From Psychrosphaera saromensis (GTDB lineage: Bacteria > Pseudomonadota > Gammaproteobacteria > Enterobacterales > Alteromonadaceae), in assembly GCF_002954545.1 (NCBI RefSeq), contig NZ_MSCH01000003.1, forward strand, positions 2,519,991 to 2,583,990: a stretch of 64,000 bases of DNA, given 5' to 3'. Each line of letters opens with the position of its first letter. Within the stretch, counting starts at the first letter, position 1. A program made the translations under genes and the position numbers. Shown one piece after another: positions 9,010-17,885 of this stretch. Under the pieces are notes generated by a model. That model worked only from the letters and a program-made list of their open reading frames with translations, did no database searches and was not told the DNA's origin.

Positions 9010-9766
9010 TCAAATAACTAAAAAAAGCAGTAAGCAAAACCCTAAGTCAGTTATCCAAAAAACGGCTCAAGGGCTAGTTAGAACGGTTTACCAAAATAGT
9101 GATTTGTCGGATAAAGCCGTCGTTCTAATTGCTCACGGAGCGGGTGCGGGAAATCAAAATGATTTTATGGACTCATTTTGTACTAAGCTTGCAGAGCAAA
9201 ATATACAAGTGATTAGTTTTAACTTTTTGTATATGCAAACCATGTATGAAACAGGTAAACGCCGACCGCCAAATCCTAACAAGCAATTATTACAACAGTT
9301 TGAACAAGAGATCTTAGCGGTAGATTCATCTTTGCCTGTGTTTATTGCTGGAAAAAGTATGGGGGGACGTGTTGCTTCGCAAATATGTGCCTCAACTGGA
9401 TTAGGACCTAAGCTTAGCTTTACTCCAAATTCAGATGTAACCGCAAAACTACGCGGTTGCATTGCCCTAGGTTATCCATTTATGCCACCGGGAAAGCCTG
9501 AAAAGTTTACCGATAGAACTCAGCACTTTAAACAATTAACCGTACCTTTGTTAATTAACCAAGGTGAGCGAGATAGCTTTGGCGATTTGAACAGTCTTAG
9601 TACGGAACAACATAAAAGTGTGTTGGATAACAAAATGGTGCAGTTGTCGTGGATAGCATCGGGCGATCATAGTTTTAAACCATTAAAATCCTCGGGTTTT
9701 ACATTGGACGATAATATAAAGACTGCAGTGACTAATACATTGGGCTTTATTAATCAGTTAATTTGA
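9002..9766 (+). CDS. Alpha/beta hydrolase (KANL3/Tex30-like)
   Basis: A 254-residue cytosolic alpha/beta hydrolase. VVLIAHGAGAG is the oxyanion strand and turn, GKSMGGRVAS carries the nucleophile Ser, and GDHSFKP near the end supplies the His. The NFLYMQ and RRPPNPN segments are typical of the dienelactone-hydrolase-like KANL3/Tex30 family. The ATG at 9002 is chosen over the in-frame ATG at 8978: it gives the normal short overlap with gcvA, while 8978 lies well inside gcvA. It probably shares a transcript with gcvA. The substrate is unknown. Confidence 0.82.
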   Translation: MSDQITKKSSKQNPKSVIQKTAQGLVRTVYQNSDLSDKAVVLIAHGAGAGNQNDFMDSFCTKLAEQNIQVISFNFLYMQTMYETGKRRPPNPNKQLLQQFEQEILAVDSSLPVFIAGKSMGGRVASQICASTGLGPKLSFTPNSDVTAKLRGCIALGYPFMPPGKPEKFTDRTQHFKQLTVPLLINQGERDSFGDLNSLSTEQHKSVLDNKMVQLSWIASGDHSFKPLKSSGFTLDDNIKTAVTNTLGFINQLI

Positions 9767-9825
9767 ACTTCTAATTTAAGAAGCTAATTTAAGATCTTAG
9801 CTTAAAATACCGATTTAAAAGACTT

Positions 9826-10191
9826 ATGAAATTACATTTAAACGCAAAATCATTTAAATTATTTGCCGCTATAAGTGGGCTGTTAGCGGTTGGCTTAGGG
9901 GCGTTTGCCGCTCATGGTTTAAAGGGCTCTTTATCAAGTTACTCATTGGGTATTTGGCAAACGGCTGTATTTTATCAGTTTGTACATACCTTAGTGATAT
10001 TACAGTTAAGTCACTTAGTGTCATCTCGTTTATTAATACGTAGCCAAACCTGGTTTGCTTTGGGAATTATATTATTTTGTGGTTCACTTTATGTATTAGC
10101 GTTAACTGGGATAACAAAATTAGGCATGCTTACACCAGTAGGTGGTGTGTGTTGGCTGTATTTGATTGTAAATATTATTAAGCAGGATTAG
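9826..10191 (+). CDS. DUF423 inner-membrane protein (YgdD family)
   Basis: A 121-residue membrane protein with about four predicted transmembrane helices. GLGAFAAHGLKG near the N-terminus and FYQFVHTLV in the middle are hallmarks of DUF423/YgdD. The function is unknown across the family. It follows the hydrolase by 59 bases, in a spacer with short AATTTAAGA-like direct repeats. The gcvA-ygdD pairing is conserved with E. coli. Confidence 0.85.
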   Translation: MKLHLNAKSFKLFAAISGLLAVGLGAFAAHGLKGSLSSYSLGIWQTAVFYQFVHTLVILQLSHLVSSRLLIRSQTWFALGIILFCGSLYVLALTGITKLGMLTPVGGVCWLYLIVNIIKQD

Positions 10192-10270
10192 CCAATGATT
10201 TTTAGCCAAACGCACTAGCTAAGAATGACTAAGCAAAACCTATCAACATATTGCTATATTTTTTTATAGG

Positions 10271-12046
10271 TTATGAAAGAGGGGTGTTAATCGTTACCGA
10301 TTGACGGATTGCTTTGTATAAAAAGTCTAAGGTTGTTCTGACTCGTTTACTGTTTTTAAGCATAGTGTCGATAACTTGGTGTTCTGTGATCTGAGCCTTA
10401 CCATTTATTAGGTGCTGGAAAAAATAGGTTGCCACTATAATTAATAGAATATTATCGTTTATTGGCTTGTCGTCTTGCTCGACTCGTTTACCCCTTTCTA
10501 AGAAATAAAAGTACTGCTCAATTATATCGGTATACACTTTTGGCAATAACCAACTTTTACTTAACAACAGACTTATTTTTTTCCAATTATCTAACGCCGC
10601 TAATCCAAACAACTCGGATAAACAAACGGTTTTATCCGCATTTGGCGCGGCTAAACGCGCAGGTGAGCTTGCTGCATAAGATACCTTTGGAATGGTCATT
10701 AGCGCTATCATCAAAATACGGCCAATCAATTCGTGATATTTAGGCAAACCTATATTAGTGTGACGATGAAGCTCAGACGCAATATGGCTAAACAGATCAA
10801 TTTTATAATTAACAACATCCGCTCCCATTTTTCTTACCTGGTATTGCTTCACTTTAATGTTGTCGTTACATAACGTTGGAAATAGCTGCTCTTTGCCTAA
10901 CATGGCGATGGCGTGACTAATGTCGGTCACCGTTTGTTGTTGTCGGTTTTTGTTCGTGGCGTAATCTAACAGTAACTGGGACTGTTCGGGATAATCAGCT
11001 AATACTTTACATAAGGTTTTATTATTGTTGCTTAAAAAGCTCCTAGATATATTTCGCCAGTCGTTATCTGCACGGTAGCGATTAACGCCATTAATAGACG
11101 TTAACTTGGTATATTCATTTTGAGCATCGATATCCGCATCTAATTTATGGCTGGCAAGTAACCCAATTAATACAGCTTGATCTATGATTTGTTGAGGTAA
11201 TATTATTCTAACCTGTTCAGCGTCTACTTCTTCATATTCCGTAGCGTCATCAATTGAAGTTTGGCTAAATTCGAAAATACCAAGCTGGAGTGTTGACGGG
11301 TTTTGTTCGACCAACAAAGCTAAGTTCTTACTCCGTAACCTTACCAGTACGCCATTAAAGTCTGACAAAGAATTACACAATTTACTCAATTCAACTTTGT
11401 AAGGCGTTAATTGTTTCTGCTTTATTTGCAAAGGGCTCTGAGCGGCTAATAAGCGATTTAACGCGGTACCAAAGGTAAGTTTGTCGTTAAAGCCTGCAAA
11501 TGCGCTTAGCGTACAGTTTAAAGAGACGACAACTAAAGATTGCATGTAGATATTGGCGTTTGAGTAGGTATTAGCACCTGCTATTTGGCTCAGCAGTTTT
11601 AACGTAATGTTATCAGTCAGTTTAAGCTTTTTAGCCAGTTGAAAACTGCTAGTCAGGCAGCTGTTTAATGCTCTTTTTAAGTAAGGTAATTGTTTGTGGT
11701 CTTTTTTGGCTGCTATTAATTCAGGCAAGACGAGATATAACAATAACAAGCTGGCTTTAATTAATGAATGTATTTGCTCTGGGTCTAATTTTGACTTTAT
11801 ACAAAGTGAACGACTAAAACAGGCTTGTTTTAAAATAAATGATGCAACAAAGTGCATGCTTTTATTGGTGGTATTTAAAATGACCCCAGCAAGGTTTGGA
11901 CTAACATCTAATAAAGTATCAATTTGATTTAATAATAAATCGATACTTGTTTCTAAATCACTTTCTGCACGAGAAACAAATATCTTATGACAGTCAGATG
12001 CCAATAAACAAAGTTGGTTATAGGGGGCTAATCGCTCAGTTTGCAA
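10271..12046 (-). CDS. Unrecognised 591-residue protein, possibly a degenerate HDOD domain
   Basis: I do not recognise this protein. It is mostly helical and leucine-rich with no signal peptide. Around residues 370-390 the segment DISHAIAMLGKEQLFPTLC resembles the HDOD pattern (SHAI-x-LG), suggesting a degenerate HDOD or HD-like signalling domain; this is weak inference. The only early start is TTG at 12046, two bases after the stop of the upstream DUF3192 gene and without a clear Shine-Dalgarno, so translational coupling is likely and the exact start is uncertain. The long open frame supports it being a real gene. Confidence 0.65.
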   Translation of the reverse strand: MQTERLAPYNQLCLLASDCHKIFVSRAESDLETSIDLLLNQIDTLLDVSPNLAGVILNTTNKSMHFVASFILKQACFSRSLCIKSKLDPEQIHSLIKASLLLLYLVLPELIAAKKDHKQLPYLKRALNSCLTSSFQLAKKLKLTDNITLKLLSQIAGANTYSNANIYMQSLVVVSLNCTLSAFAGFNDKLTFGTALNRLLAAQSPLQIKQKQLTPYKVELSKLCNSLSDFNGVLVRLRSKNLALLVEQNPSTLQLGIFEFSQTSIDDATEYEEVDAEQVRIILPQQIIDQAVLIGLLASHKLDADIDAQNEYTKLTSINGVNRYRADNDWRNISRSFLSNNNKTLCKVLADYPEQSQLLLDYATNKNRQQQTVTDISHAIAMLGKEQLFPTLCNDNIKVKQYQVRKMGADVVNYKIDLFSHIASELHRHTNIGLPKYHELIGRILMIALMTIPKVSYAASSPARLAAPNADKTVCLSELFGLAALDNWKKISLLLSKSWLLPKVYTDIIEQYFYFLERGKRVEQDDKPINDNILLIIVATYFFQHLINGKAQITEHQVIDTMLKNSKRVRTTLDFLYKAIRQSVTINTPLS

Positions 12047-12048
12047 AG

Positions 12049-12432
12049 TTAGATGTTATTAAATTGTTGATAGGCACTGTCGCCCCAAGCAATTAAATAT
12101 CCATTTTTGAACAACATAGGTGTGCACTCATCTTTGGTTGTAATACCATCTGATTGTAAATGCTGAGTTCGATAAAACATTACTTGAAAGCTTGTGTCAT
12201 CTTTACGTTTTGCTTCGGTAAGGTCTGGCGAACCTAATGTTTGGATCACGTTAGAGCGCTCAATATTTTCATCGAGAGAAAGGGCACTAATATATCGTTT
12301 ATTGAATGCTTGCCTGTCTTCCCAGCCCATATTGTCAGTATCATCTTCATAAAACGTTAATACTAAAGCTGCAAATACTGCATATAACCCAAATCCAATA
12401 ACAACAAATTTAACGACCTTTTTATCCATCAT
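12049..12432 (-). CDS. DUF3192 family protein
   Basis: A 127-residue protein with one N-terminal membrane helix (about 8-27) and a small extracytoplasmic domain. The RTQHLQSDGITTKDECTP segment and the following LIAWG match what I recall of DUF3192. The fold recalls SmpA/OmlA-like domains: SNVIQTLGSPD resembles the VxxxLGxPD turn. The function is unknown. GAGAGCG lies before the ATG pair; the second Met could be the start. It lies directly upstream of the 591-residue gene, likely as one transcript. Confidence 0.7.
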   Translation of the reverse strand: MMDKKVVKFVVIGFGLYAVFAALVLTFYEDDTDNMGWEDRQAFNKRYISALSLDENIERSNVIQTLGSPDLTEAKRKDDTSFQVMFYRTQHLQSDGITTKDECTPMLFKNGYLIAWGDSAYQQFNNI

Positions 12433-12519
12433 GCGCTCTCTAATACTAGGTTCTTTTTATTATAAGGTTTTATTATAACGTGATTACTTTGTTATCTGTC
12501 AAAAGAAGTTTATCTTTTG

Positions 12520-13863
12520 TTATGAAACTATATTAATTTGATAACAAGGCTCATATTTACTTCCAGGCATTTTCATTCTTCCTTGCTCAACAAATGCCAT
12601 TAATAATTTATCCATTTTCTGCATCAAAGAAGGATCGCCGGTAAGGATAAATGGACCTTTCTGTTTAACCGCTAACACGCCTTGTTCTTTTATATTACCA
12701 GCAACGATACCAGAAAATGCTTTTCTTAAGCTTGCCGCTAGTAGCGTCTTTGGTTGGTCAAGGTTGAGATTAAGCGCTGCCATATTTTCGTGGCTCGGGT
12801 CAAAACTATGCTGGAAGTCAGCATCGATAGATAATGTCCAGTTGTATTGATAAGCATCACCAACAGAACGTCTAAAGTCACGAACCTCAACCATTTTGGC
12901 TTTTATAAATTGAGCCACTCGCACTGGATCGTTAGGCATTATTTTTAATAAATCGCGGGCTTCTTTACCTAAGGTAGACTCAACAAACTCGGCAATCTCT
13001 TCAAAGTAAGCAATAGACTCTTCAGGGCCCGTCAGTACAATAGGTAATACTTGAGATTTATTGTTCGGATTCAGCATGATACCTAAAAGGTATAGCAATT
13101 CTTCAGCGGTGCCAGCGCCTCCTGGGAAGATAATAATAGCGTGTGCAACTCTGACAAAAGCCTCTAAGCGTTTTTCAATATCGGGTAAAATCACCAGTTC
13201 ATTGACTATTGGGTTAGGGGCTTCAGCTGCAATAATACTTGGTTCGGTTAGGCCTAAATAGCGACCGTTTTTAATACGTTGTTTTGCATGACCAAGCGCT
13301 GCACCTTTCATTGGACCTTTCATGGCACCTGGGCCGCAACCGGTACAAATATTTAAACCACGTAAACCTAATTGATAACCAATTTCTTTGGTGTATCTAT
13401 ATTCATTTTCTTTTATCGAGTGGCCACCCCAACAAACGACTAAGTTTGGTAAGTCAGTCGGTAAGATAACGTTAGCGTGACGAAGAATATCAAAGATGGC
13501 ATTGGTGACTTCGACGCTATTGGTAAAGTCAGTTGTTTCATACTTTGATGAATTAAATAAGATGTCACGAATAACCGACTGTAAATGTTCTTGAGTCCCT
13601 GTGATTATTTCTCCATCGACAAGAGCTGCCTCCGGTGGATTGATTAGCTCTATTTTTAGACCACGTTCGCGGCTTAATAAATTTATATCAAAGTCATCGA
13701 ACTCGTTATACAAATCATCACTTTCATGACCAACATTTAATACGGCTAAAGCACAACTTCTAAAAAGGGTATATAAAGGACTATTTGACGACTTTTGTAG
13801 TTTGGCCACTTCGTTTTGAGACAGTAAATTCATTCCATCAAGCGGGTTAAGTAGTATTCTCAT
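12520..13863 (-). CDS. ppnN: Nucleotide 5'-monophosphate nucleosidase PpnN (YgdH)
   Basis: A 447-residue cytosolic enzyme that splits purine and pyrimidine nucleoside monophosphates into base and ribose 5-phosphate; in E. coli it is controlled by (p)ppGpp. The LOG-type Rossmann core shows CTGCGPGAMKGPMKGA and FPGGAGTAEELLYLLG, the active-site motifs. The N-terminal (about 1-140) and C-terminal extensions match the YgdH architecture, and the length is close to E. coli (454). CAGGAG precedes the ATG. E. coli ygdH also lies in the gcvA-ygdD region of its map only loosely, so context adds little. Confidence 0.93.
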   Translation of the reverse strand: MRILLNPLDGMNLLSQNEVAKLQKSSNSPLYTLFRSCALAVLNVGHESDDLYNEFDDFDINLLSRERGLKIELINPPEAALVDGEIITGTQEHLQSVIRDILFNSSKYETTDFTNSVEVTNAIFDILRHANVILPTDLPNLVVCWGGHSIKENEYRYTKEIGYQLGLRGLNICTGCGPGAMKGPMKGAALGHAKQRIKNGRYLGLTEPSIIAAEAPNPIVNELVILPDIEKRLEAFVRVAHAIIIFPGGAGTAEELLYLLGIMLNPNNKSQVLPIVLTGPEESIAYFEEIAEFVESTLGKEARDLLKIMPNDPVRVAQFIKAKMVEVRDFRRSVGDAYQYNWTLSIDADFQHSFDPSHENMAALNLNLDQPKTLLAASLRKAFSGIVAGNIKEQGVLAVKQKGPFILTGDPSLMQKMDKLLMAFVEQGRMKMPGSKYEPCYQINIVS

Positions 13864-13936
13864 TCAAACTCCTGTTTGATCATATAAAGGTGGTATGACT
13901 TAATTGGACATAAGGCGGTAAAATCGTGGAGACTTG

Positions 13937-15544
13937 TTATCTGTAACAAGTCTTATTTCGGCCAGTCTGTTTCGCTTCATAAAGTGCCTTATCAGCACGC
14001 TCAAACAGAGTATGGGTATTGTCCGTGTCGTTAAGCATAGAAACACCAATAGAAATGGTGATATTGAGTCGATCGTTTTTAATTGCAAAGGGAATAGCTT
14101 CTATTGCTTTTCTCACTTTTTCCAATGGTGACTTAGTGTTTTTCAGATCTGTATCCATCAAAATACAAGTAAATTCTTCACCACCATAACGGGCAACATA
14201 ATCAGAAACTCTAAAATATTTTCTAAGTGTTTTGGCAACAATTTGTAAGGTTTTATCACCGACACTATGACCATATTTATCATTGATTTTTTTAAAGTGA
14301 TCTATGTCGATAATCGCTAAGCATAAAGGCTCTGGATGACGAACCCAACGGTGGAATTCTTCATCAAATCTCTTATCATACGCGCCTCTATTGGGCAAAC
14401 CGGTTAATGCATCGGTTTCGCTGCGAGATTTTTCCTCTAACCATTTAGTTCTATAAAATGAGGTTCTTTCTTCCATTGTTGAAAGCTTCGATTCCATTTT
14501 GGTTAGAGTTGAATTTAACTCCGAGGTTCTTTGCTTTTCTATATTTTCTTTCTGATTAATAGAGTCTGTAATTGAGTTGAGTTTACTATTAATAAGTACT
14601 TGTAACTGTTCAACATTACTTGCTTTGCCAGACTTATTGGATAAGTCGTTAATTTGCTTTTCAATTTGAACATTGAGTTTACCCAGCTCTAAATCATAAT
14701 GTTTTGAGTTAGCCAATGACTCGACTAAAACATGCTGAACTTCTTCAAGAGCTGAATTTATATTCAACACTAAGGTTTGTGTTTGTTTAAACTCTTCGCC
14801 AAATTGCTCAATCACATCTGAGAAGGTTTTAATGCAAAGATCTAATTTGTTTTTTTCTTCTGTGCTGTTTTTTATTTGGATTAAGCGTTTATCCAAAGAG
14901 GGCACCAATACATCGCTTTTGGCTAGATTATCTAAATTTTTAACCAACAACTCGGTAATGTTATAAAGAGTTGCGTCTTTTTTGCTGTCACTTGGGGAGT
15001 CTGTATTTTTTAACGTACTATTTAAAGCACTATAGATCTCAAGTAGTTGGATGATTTGCGGTTGCAATTCGATGAAAATATTTGCAGTCCCTGATTTTAA
15101 CTTATTAACCACCATTCTAAGTTGGCGTCTTAACGTATCAGGCAATCCTGTTGTGCTTTGTAAGGATTCTCCAGCTTCAATTAATGCATCTTTAAGGGCT
15201 ATTTGAGACGCTTTATTGGTTTGCTCTAACGCGTTAACTTTAACATTTGCAGATTCGATGGCACTAAGTACCGATTTAAAGTCATTGTCTTTGGTCACTA
15301 ACTTTCTCAACTTAGTGAGTTGGCTGTCTAATTCTGGATGACTGCCTTTTGTGACATTACTTAATTTGTCTACTAAGCCAAACGACGCTTTATAAGCTGC
15401 GTTTTTTAATGCTTGCTCAAGTTTTTTTTCGTCAACGTTATCGTTCAATTTTATGTCCGCATTTAAAGATTTAAAAAGAGAAGAGTTTGATAAATAAATC
15501 CCCGTAATGTCATTAACTATAAAGGTATAACAAAAAAAAGCCAT
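13937..15544 (-). CDS. GGDEF diguanylate cyclase with coiled-coil N-terminus
   Basis: The C-terminal GGDEF domain (about 375-535) carries an intact active site GGEEF at 454-458 and an RxxD inhibitory site (RVSD, 445-448) five residues before it, so it should make cyclic di-GMP and be product-inhibited. The N-terminal 370 residues are soluble, helical and rich in K/E/L/Q heptads, without transmembrane segments. The only ATG near the 5' end (15544) lies in the 3' arm of a terminator-like hairpin and has no Shine-Dalgarno. An in-frame TTG at 15448-15446 (giving MNDNVDEKKLEQ) is a more natural start, so the first 32 residues are doubtful. Confidence 0.88.
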   Translation of the reverse strand: MAFFCYTFIVNDITGIYLSNSSLFKSLNADIKLNDNVDEKKLEQALKNAAYKASFGLVDKLSNVTKGSHPELDSQLTKLRKLVTKDNDFKSVLSAIESANVKVNALEQTNKASQIALKDALIEAGESLQSTTGLPDTLRRQLRMVVNKLKSGTANIFIELQPQIIQLLEIYSALNSTLKNTDSPSDSKKDATLYNITELLVKNLDNLAKSDVLVPSLDKRLIQIKNSTEEKNKLDLCIKTFSDVIEQFGEEFKQTQTLVLNINSALEEVQHVLVESLANSKHYDLELGKLNVQIEKQINDLSNKSGKASNVEQLQVLINSKLNSITDSINQKENIEKQRTSELNSTLTKMESKLSTMEERTSFYRTKWLEEKSRSETDALTGLPNRGAYDKRFDEEFHRWVRHPEPLCLAIIDIDHFKKINDKYGHSVGDKTLQIVAKTLRKYFRVSDYVARYGGEEFTCILMDTDLKNTKSPLEKVRKAIEAIPFAIKNDRLNITISIGVSMLNDTDNTHTLFERADKALYEAKQTGRNKTCYR

Positions 15545-15562
15545 CTATTAAGATGGCTTTTT
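15535..15562. terminator. Terminator-like hairpin overlapping the upstream ATG of the GGDEF gene
   Basis: A 12-bp stem (15535-15546 with 15551-15562; core GCCATCT/AGATGGC) with a 4-nt loop and A/T tracts on both sides. On the minus strand it is followed by eight T. It lies about 410 bases past the dGTPase stop. The remaining gap, 15563-15973, is AT-rich and holds no gene or repeat I can support. Confidence 0.6.
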
Positions 15563-15973
15563 ATCGATAAAAGGTAGGCGCGTTAATTATTTAATAAATA
15601 ATAAGGCAACCAGCTGTTTTCTTCATATTGTTCAACAATCATTATAGGCCTGCTCTGTTATTAATATAAACAAGGTTGGGACTTGTTTGGCTGATTGTAC
15701 TTGAATAAAAAACATTATGTAAGTCATTTTGTAATATTACATAATCGGTTACGTGTTTTGTTTGTGAAAAAATAAGGGATATGTGAGTTTGTATGAAAAT
15801 AGACGTTTTTTACTCGATAATAGGGTTCGGTAATGCTTTATTTCGAGGTTTTATATCGGTTGATAGTACTAGGAGCTAGGAAGTGGATGTTGTTATGCGA
15901 TTGTTTTGTGTTGTTTTTTTTGTAATGTTTCTCGCTCGCGTTCAATTTGGTTGCATTCAGGTGTGGTGTTCAG

Positions 15974-17263
15974 CTAGGTTGTGCCAAATAGGTTTTGGTA
16001 CACCCTTGTAGCGTGTTGATCAGACATACTTGCTAAATGATCAGATAAGATACGATTAGGGTTTTGTTTATTCTGCTCTGCATTTATCCAGTCTTGTTTA
16101 ATGCTATTAGGCAACAACCTGACGGGATCGCTTTTAAACGCATCAAACATCGACATCAACATGCGTTGTCCCTTAAATTCTAATTGCTGAATTTGAGTTG
16201 CCATGATCACGTTATTAAATACGAACTTTTTTAGTACGCTAAGTAAAGCTAGAGCTGAGTCGACGAGTGTTGCATTGTACTTTAGCAAAGGCTCTTCAAA
16301 GGCGTCATTCGTTTTTATCAGGATAATATTGGTTATTAAGTGATTAACCAAAGCGCCAATCGCATTTTTGCGTAAATGATGTTCATTACTGAATAACATT
16401 TCAGTTAAGTTTTCGCTGTATTTTTTAGACCAAGGGTTATCAATCTTTAATAAAACAGGCAAGGCTTGTTCTAACCACATGGCTTTAGTCACATTTTTTA
16501 ATACGATGGCATCTTCTAAGTCATGCACGCCATAAGCAATATCGTCCGCCAACTCCATAATAGAAGCATCAAGTGATTTATATTGAGTGAGATTGTTGTT
16601 AAGTGTTAACAGTAGTGCGGCATCTTGTTTAGTTAAGTGTTTAATAACCCATTCAAAGCTTTCTTTATCATCAACGAATATGCCTTTGGTTGGCTTCCAA
16701 TCAGACGCTTTAATTAAATACATACCATTTTCGACAATGTTTGATGGCGTTGGCCCATCAAGTAAACGCGGATATTTAATTAAACCTAATATGGTTCTGC
16801 GAGTTAAGTCCATGCCAAATGATTTGGTATAAGGTTCTAACTCAGTAACAATTCTAAAGGTTTGACCATTTGCTTCAAATCCACCAGAGTCGCGCATCAT
16901 ATAATGTAAGGCGACTTCGCCACCGTGACCAAAAGGTGTATGGCCTAAATCATGAGCTAACCCCAATGATTCAATTAAGGCATCGCTTGGCAGTAAGGCG
17001 TTTAAGGCTTCATTAGCTAATACTTGTTTGCTTTGTCTTAGCTGAGCCGTTAATCCTGTGCCGATTTGTGCAACTTCTAACGAATGGGTTAAACGTGTTC
17101 GGTAAAAGTCATTTTTGCCAACACTTAGAATTTGAGTTTTGGATTGTAAGCGACGAAACGCAGCAGAATGTAAAATTCTGCCTTTGTCTCTTTGGTAAGC
17201 ATCCCTATGATCATTAGGTCTTAAGTTGTTCTCACCGGAAAGTCGCTCGTGCCAAATGCTCAT
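15974..17263 (-). CDS. dGTPase-like dNTP triphosphohydrolase (HD superfamily)
   Basis: A 429-residue HD-domain enzyme predicted to cut dNTPs to nucleoside and tripolyphosphate. Metal ligands are visible as His60 (LTHSLEVA), His104-Asp105 ([15 protein letters not shown]) and the Asp in [12 protein letters not shown]. The N-terminal [20 protein letters not shown] is the family signature. The protein is shorter than E. coli Dgt (about 505) and closer to the class often annotated as anti-phage dGTPase. It overlaps yfbR by 4 bases (ATGA), so the two are translationally coupled. The role could be nucleotide-pool control, phage defence, or both; sequence alone cannot decide. Confidence 0.9.
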   Translation of the reverse strand: MSIWHERLSGENNLRPNDHRDAYQRDKGRILHSAAFRRLQSKTQILSVGKNDFYRTRLTHSLEVAQIGTGLTAQLRQSKQVLANEALNALLPSDALIESLGLAHDLGHTPFGHGGEVALHYMMRDSGGFEANGQTFRIVTELEPYTKSFGMDLTRRTILGLIKYPRLLDGPTPSNIVENGMYLIKASDWKPTKGIFVDDKESFEWVIKHLTKQDAALLLTLNNNLTQYKSLDASIMELADDIAYGVHDLEDAIVLKNVTKAMWLEQALPVLLKIDNPWSKKYSENLTEMLFSNEHHLRKNAIGALVNHLITNIILIKTNDAFEEPLLKYNATLVDSALALLSVLKKFVFNNVIMATQIQQLEFKGQRMLMSMFDAFKSDPVRLLPNSIKQDWINAEQNKQNPNRILSDHLASMSDQHATRVYQNLFGTT

Positions 17264-17853
17264 AAGTCTGCGGATATCTCATCTAAACTGAGGCTGAAAC
17301 TAGGGACAAATACGTCCATAAAATAATTAACTTCAGGAGTACGATATTTCTCTAGTGTTTTTTCAATATTGTTTTTGGCTTTTTCAAATTCATGATTACC
17401 CGCTGAAATTTCTTCAAGCGCTTTTAAGTAACCACAAATAACATCGGCCGACTTTACTAAAAAGGCGATATCTTTATCAATTTTTTCATGTTGAATAAGC
17501 GGAATAAAGTCCTGTTGGAATTCCTCTGGCAACATATTGACTAAGCTTTTCTCAGCAATAGATTCTATCTTTTTATATTCTTTGGCGATGTCTTCATTAA
17601 AGTATTTAATTGGGCTAGGTAAGTCACCGGTTAATACTTCAGAACTGTCATGGTAAAGCGCCACTAAAGCCGCGCGCTCTGGGACTATATTGCCGTTGAA
17701 CTTTTTGTTTTTTATTAGTGCTAATATGTGACTTACGATTGCGACTTGATAACTATGTTCTTGAACATTTTCTTCTGTTACGGTTCGCATTAAAGGCCAA
17801 CGATGAATTAATTTTAGTCGTGCTAAGTTGGCAAAAAAATGACTACTCTTCAT
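17260..17853 (-). CDS. yfbR: 5'-deoxynucleotidase YfbR
   Basis: A 197-residue cytosolic HD enzyme that removes phosphate from deoxyribonucleoside 5'-monophosphates. His33 (EEH region), His68-Asp69 ([17 protein letters not shown]) and Trp19 in HRWPLMR, near the nucleotide selectivity site, match E. coli YfbR (199 residues). It lies between alaA (32-base gap) and the dGTPase (4-base overlap). The alaA-yfbR pair is conserved with E. coli. Confidence 0.93.
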   Translation of the reverse strand: MKSSHFFANLARLKLIHRWPLMRTVTEENVQEHSYQVAIVSHILALIKNKKFNGNIVPERAALVALYHDSSEVLTGDLPSPIKYFNEDIAKEYKKIESIAEKSLVNMLPEEFQQDFIPLIQHEKIDKDIAFLVKSADVICGYLKALEEISAGNHEFEKAKNNIEKTLEKYRTPEVNYFMDVFVPSFSLSLDEISADL

Positions 17854-17885
17854 TTATAAAATACAGCCTTAGGTTGTGAATAGCG

